NCBI RefSeq assembly: GCF_009674565.1
Contig: NZ_WKJL01000023.1
Coordinates: 38,535 to 102,534 of the forward strand
Source of the DNA: Duganella aquatilis
Lineage (GTDB): Bacteria > Pseudomonadota > Gammaproteobacteria > Burkholderiales > Burkholderiaceae_D
DNA: 64,000 nucleotides
Reading direction: 5' to 3'
The notes below the pieces were generated by a model. It was not told the DNA's origin and ran no database searches. It saw nothing but the letters and a program-made list of their open reading frames with translations. Positions within the stretch are counted from its first letter, which is position 1; every line of letters begins with the position of its first letter. Both the position numbers and the translations under genes were made by a program. Positions 62,401-64,000 of the stretch are shown one piece after another.

Positions 62401-62510
62401 GCGGTGGTCTGGGCCTGCGCGCTCAGCGTCAGCAGCGCGGCGCCCACCGCCATGGCGATCGGTGTGGCGCGGCAGCGTAAATGCCGGGAAGTGTGGTGGA
62501 AAGCGGTCAT
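59418..62510 (-). CDS. Large TonB-dependent receptor (Xanthomonas/Caulobacter type), mannan locus
   Basis: 1030 residues. The signal peptide ends in LTLSAQAQ. A TonB-box region VVVVTGYRYAIEKSLDQKRDANSIVEVVTAEDIGKFPDKNVADALQRVPGVIIDR opens the plug, typical of the large TonB-Xanth-Caul receptors for oligosaccharides. The plug continues VSVRGLSSELTLTQLNGNYIATAESNGDPTRSFNYTLMPSNML and the barrel ends AYFGANYKF, terminal Phe. It is the first gene of the operon receptor-halogenase-GH2-GH92. A promoter at 62631-62659 and operator C at 62683-62703 lie upstream. It should take up manno-oligosaccharides. The ATG at 62510 follows AAGGAG. Confidence 0.93.
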   Translation of the reverse strand: MTAFHHTSRHLRCRATPIAMAVGAALLTLSAQAQTTAPATPDPKADADKVVVVTGYRYAIEKSLDQKRDANSIVEVVTAEDIGKFPDKNVADALQRVPGVIIDRSGGEGKNVSVRGLSSELTLTQLNGNYIATAESNGDPTRSFNYTLMPSNMLGSAELFKTPEARIDEGGIGGTVILHTRRPLDVKSGSGFVSAEGTWADTTKKTDGQFSGQYAWHDEQNRFGVLVGYTQQKRTTRTMGASTEDWKWYSDDNTAHPATDVNGKPSKMNSYWWGESGFYDQSGKYYTNFMMPTSVNFDVKTEERERKGGQLTLQFKPVRNLTLTGNYFRFDLSQDSQTNTLKIPEWNLARYNGDGNWPGGRMLDGLTFDKSGTIVTGAQYSAHTGKTYYCSEAAAAAGGQKPGGWGPDDCTIPTPQITGSYNREKALSQTADIEAEWRGQSVDASFKAGRTWAGGGPELQFTMPIKPRVQNADGSWTLGNYASSWSLNGTPTMNFSPELMANLQKGIGEIDLGSTQSSWTRNSTEQKYAQADATWHTDKGWLDSIMFGGKYRDGGTHRSTGNNYWACKGTDATNYDNRYQAGCDPTANKFQPQFLYSQSLGNLAGGINASAFPAINFPAYVSYLNQTYGAMQTRNEDNFVYNVKEKIASAYVQANIKADRLRGNVGLRVVRTKQHADSTDQVDNYSDYFFDGADGNPAPCQAGGAPAIGAPSGSGCISGFTTLPDSIAHTKSFAVSSLDRTYTDVLPSINLAFDLTDTLLLRAAASKVVARPSYNDIAYPGGLQYYSQEYVNDRRLIGGGDQQGWYGSGSNKELEPYKANQFDLGLEWYFHRGSVLGAGLFRKNVSNFSVPVVLNVPQTVGGQTVTVQNYSTTAGGRNGVSQGIELYAQHTLDMGIGFQVNYTYNKTNQAAITLGDGTELGKSPLVGSAKNQGNVTVFYETDTFLARASYNRRGEVVDGLINGLNIYRDPYSQIDLNVAYNYTKQLSFTASVLNVTKEESSSHLGSDTKNRFYSNSYAGRIAYFGANYKF

Positions 62511-62630
62511 GTGGTCATCTCCTTGGTTATGCCCGATTTTGGGCTTGTTATAAGTGGGTGGCTGCCGGGTGTTTTACTAAACGCCGGAGATCGCCTGCAT
62601 GTCGTTGGACATCGCATTCACCCGTTGAAA

Positions 62631-62659
62631 TTTATACAAAGGAACTTCATACGGCTCAA
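62631..62659 (-). promoter_or_regulatory. Promoter of the receptor-halogenase-mannosidase operon
   Basis: On the minus strand there is a -35 TTGAGC (62654-62659), a 17-bp spacer and a -10 TATAAA (62631-62636). The spacer (with ATGAAG and TTC) resembles that of the CBM9 promoter at 63567-63596. The expected start of transcription is near 62624. Confidence 0.7.
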
Positions 62660-62682
62660 CCAGTTTCCAAACATGGCGCGAA

Positions 62683-62703
62683 GTTTAGTTTGATTTACTA
62701 AAC
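62683..62703 (-). promoter_or_regulatory. Operator C of the predicted mannan regulon
   Basis: In the direction of transcription it reads GTTTAGTAAA-N5-CTAAAC, a full match to operators A and B near the LacI regulator. The edge is 23 bp from the -35 and the centre 57 bp from the -10, as at operator A. A half-site TTTACTAAAC occurs at 62573-62582, inside the leader. Confidence 0.78.
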
Positions 62704-62766
62704 TGGCATGAGGCCGTTTTACGACACTTGCCTTGCATGCGGCGCGAAGCGCTAAACACGCATCGG

Positions 62767-63537
62767 CTAGTTTTTCTGCGTTGTGGTCTGCTCCAGAAAG
62801 TGCAGGAAGCCCCAGCGCTCCGGCACGTGCATATCGATCACGCCTTGCGGCGACCAGACCCAGTTGTCTTCATTGGGTTTGCCGGCGGTCCACTCCACGC
62901 GGCTGAAATTGATACGCCAGGTGGTGCCGTCGCGCGGCTTCGGCAACGCTTGCCGCGAGGCGAACGCGCTCAGCGGATAGGCGATTTCCACGGTCCAGCC
63001 GCGGTCGCTGTCGGTCGATTTGTTCAGTGTGCCCTGCACGGCGATGGCGGACTTCAGGCCCTGGATGTCCCAGTTGTTGTCGGGTTGGCCGTTCTGGTTG
63101 TAGGGCTTGGGCAGAAACAGATCCCAGCCGGTGTTCAGCGCGTTGATCTCGAATTCGTAATAGCTGTCGGTGGCCGGCAAGGGCTTGATGAAGACCTCGA
63201 AGTCGTTGTCCTTGAAGATCACAGAGTCATGCTGCGTCAGCGTGGCTTTGACGTCCGGCTCTTCCAGTTCGGCGGCGATGTAGAGGTAGTGGTCGTCCCA
63301 CAGCATCTTGACACGCGTGCGGAACTTGGGACGCGGCTTGCTGTCGCCTTCGATATCCACGAAGTCAGCGGTCCACGGCGCGTTGCGCCATGCCGCATCA
63401 TCGAGCTTGCCGTCGATGTGGATCGGAGCGGAGGCGCGCAGGCACGGATAGGACAGCGGCGCCGACATACCTGCCGTGGCAGACATGACAGCACCCAGCC
63501 CGGCGCCCAACAACACAGCACACCCCGTCTTCGTCAT
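62767..63537 (-). CDS. Secreted carbohydrate-binding (CBM9-like) protein
   Basis: 256 residues. A signal peptide ends near ATAGMSA. The rest is a single CBM9/DOMON-like domain: IHIDGKLDDAAWRNAPWTADFVDIEGD, KMLWDDHYLYIAAELEEPDVKATL, SVIFKDNDFEVFIKP and YYEFEINALNTGWDLFL. The end contains WRINFSRVEW, WVWSPQGVIDMHVPERWGFLHF. Such single-domain proteins accompany glycan loci and bind sugar chain ends. No catalytic domain is attached. Operator D and a promoter lie just upstream, so it belongs to the mannan regulon, but it is a separate unit from the receptor operon. Confidence 0.85.
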   Translation of the reverse strand: MTKTGCAVLLGAGLGAVMSATAGMSAPLSYPCLRASAPIHIDGKLDDAAWRNAPWTADFVDIEGDSKPRPKFRTRVKMLWDDHYLYIAAELEEPDVKATLTQHDSVIFKDNDFEVFIKPLPATDSYYEFEINALNTGWDLFLPKPYNQNGQPDNNWDIQGLKSAIAVQGTLNKSTDSDRGWTVEIAYPLSAFASRQALPKPRDGTTWRINFSRVEWTAGKPNEDNWVWSPQGVIDMHVPERWGFLHFLEQTTTQKN

Positions 63538-63566
63538 CCAGGAACTCCTTGCATATAACTAATGAC

Positions 63567-63596
63567 GTTATAACAAGAAGCTTCATGCGCACTCAA
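63567..63596 (-). promoter_or_regulatory. Promoter of the CBM9-like gene
   Basis: On the minus strand there is a -35 TTGAGT (63591-63596), an 18-bp spacer and a -10 TATAAC (63567-63572). The promoter text is similar to that of the receptor operon. The start codon lies 29 bases after the -10. Confidence 0.65.
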
Positions 63597-63618
63597 CAAA
63601 CTTTCAATTTCCGGCTGA

Positions 63619-63639
63619 ATTTAGTGATTTTTACTAAAC
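63619..63639 (-). promoter_or_regulatory. Operator D of the predicted mannan regulon
   Basis: In the direction of transcription it reads GTTTAGTAAA-N5-CTAAAT, one base off the consensus. The gap to the -35 is 22 bp and, with the longer spacer, the centre is again 57 bp from the -10. Confidence 0.75.
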
Positions 63640-63755
63640 ATTGGTGTCATGAACTAAAAAATCTGCATAAGAGTCACCCTGATTTGCATCAATATCTCTC
63701 ACCTCGATACAGGGCTAACATTGCAGTTGGCCGTTAACCAACCTAAAATTCGATC

Positions 63756-63896
63756 ATGTGGATCACATACGATCCCGTCAAACGTGACCAGACGCTAGCC
63801 TCACGCGGCTTGGATTTCGCAGATGCCTCAATCGTTCTTGGCGGCCGGCACTTCATCACTTCGGACACAAGAATGTTGATTTGCACCGAAAACTGA
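63756..63896 (+). pseudogene. brnT-type toxin gene cut by an IS21-family element
   Basis: An ATG at 63756 opens MWITYDPVKRDQTLASRGLD, then FADASIVLGGRHFITSDTRM, the N-terminal third of a BrnT (DUF497) ribonuclease-like toxin. BrnT proteins have YDPxKRxxTLxxRGLDFADA near the start. After about 39 codons the frame enters the left end of an IS element at 63874 and stops at a TGA (63894-63896). The rest of brnT, and any brnA antitoxin, would lie beyond the element. Confidence 0.8.
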
Positions 63897-64000
63897 CCCA
63901 CTTAGCCGCATAATTTGCATCGAAAATTGACCCACGTTTAGCACACAATCCTACTTATCTGAATGAGTAGGGGATCGGAGTGATTGACGTGGCATTACTA
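63874..64000 (+). mobile_element. Left end of an IS21-family insertion sequence
   Basis: The end begins TGTTGATTTGCACCG, with the TG terminus of IS21 elements. Two related inner repeats follow: TTTGCACCGAAAACTGACCC (63880-63899) and TTTGCATCGAAAATTGACCC (63914-63933), the multiple terminal repeats typical of the family. The transposase gene begins at 63980. The right end lies outside the window. Confidence 0.85.
63980..64000 (+). CDS. istA: IstA transposase, first codons only (partial)
   Basis: A GTG at 63980, preceded by GGGGATCGG, starts V-I-D-V-A-L-L, the usual opening of IS21-family IstA proteins (VIDVALLSxIRRWH). Only seven codons are in the window. Identification rests on these residues plus the IS21 terminal repeats. 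Confidence 0.65.

Noticed and set aside
58485..62480. 1331-codon open frame on the plus strand
   Set aside because: Shadow of the TonB receptor and halogenase genes. Composition (Arg/Val/Gly/His-rich, no domains) is typical of antisense frames in high-GC DNA.
1..64000. CRISPR arrays, rRNA genes or a prophage
   Set aside because: I saw no regularly spaced repeats, no rRNA sequence and no run of phage genes. Only one tRNA (Sec) was found by eye.

Overview
The window looks like the chromosome of a betaproteobacterium of the Oxalobacteraceae type (Duganella/Massilia/Janthinobacterium-like). This is inferred from the high GC content, the rpsO-pnp and pssA-leuA gene orders, and the many TonB-dependent receptors paired with glycoside hydrolases. 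Most of the window is intact and densely packed. Only about 38.8-40.2 kb and the last 250 bases look accessory or decayed.

Layout. 1-11.9 kb (minus strand): an N-acetylhexosamine-type glycan locus with an MFS sugar porter, a TonB receptor, a lipoprotein with a likely alpha/alpha-barrel, two ABC-type sugar-binding proteins without permeases, and a GH20 beta-hexosaminidase. It ends in an OmpR-type response regulator that runs off the left edge. 12.2-14.2 kb: a LysR regulator divergent from a CidA/LrgB pair. 14.2-21.4 kb: first half of a mannan-use regulon, with an SGNH esterase, a GH5 mannanase, an MFS porter, a LacI-type regulator, an AGE-family mannose isomerase and a PfkB kinase. 21.5-25.1 kb: a TonB receptor and a MINPP-type histidine phosphatase, possibly for phytate. 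25.2-34.4 kb: a selenium module, with selenocysteine formate dehydrogenase fdnGHI (in-frame UGA and SECIS), fdhE, selA, selB and selC (tRNA-Sec). 34.4-38.8 kb: an alpha/beta hydrolase, a chemoreceptor, a cytochrome-c/sorbosone-dehydrogenase-type protein and a DUF29 protein. 38.8-40.8 kb: a small decayed stretch, then an intact vapBC pair. 40.9-52.6 kb: housekeeping and small operons (pnp, rpsO, envelope proteins, an ArsR/ABM/NIPSNAP operon, a KDG-kinase-like gene, leuA, pssA, two SIMPL proteins). 52.7-63.5 kb: second half of the mannan regulon, with a GH92 alpha-mannosidase, a GH2 beta-mannosidase, a flavin-dependent 'tryptophan' halogenase, a large TonB receptor and a CBM9-like protein. 63.76-64 kb: a brnT toxin gene cut by the left end of an IS21-family element.

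The most interesting signal is regulatory. Four copies of a 21-bp palindrome (GTTTAGTRAA-N5-CTAAAC) occur in this window. Two lie in the divergent promoter region of the LacI regulator, and two lie 44 kb away, upstream of the TonB-receptor/halogenase/mannosidase operon and of the CBM9 gene. Read in the direction of transcription, each is followed 22-24 bp later by a TTGA(C/G)(C/T) -35 hexamer. In three of the four, the operator centre lies exactly 57 bp from the -10 box. This ties the two loci into one predicted mannan regulon. In that regulon a flavin halogenase of unknown purpose is translationally coupled to a beta-mannosidase.
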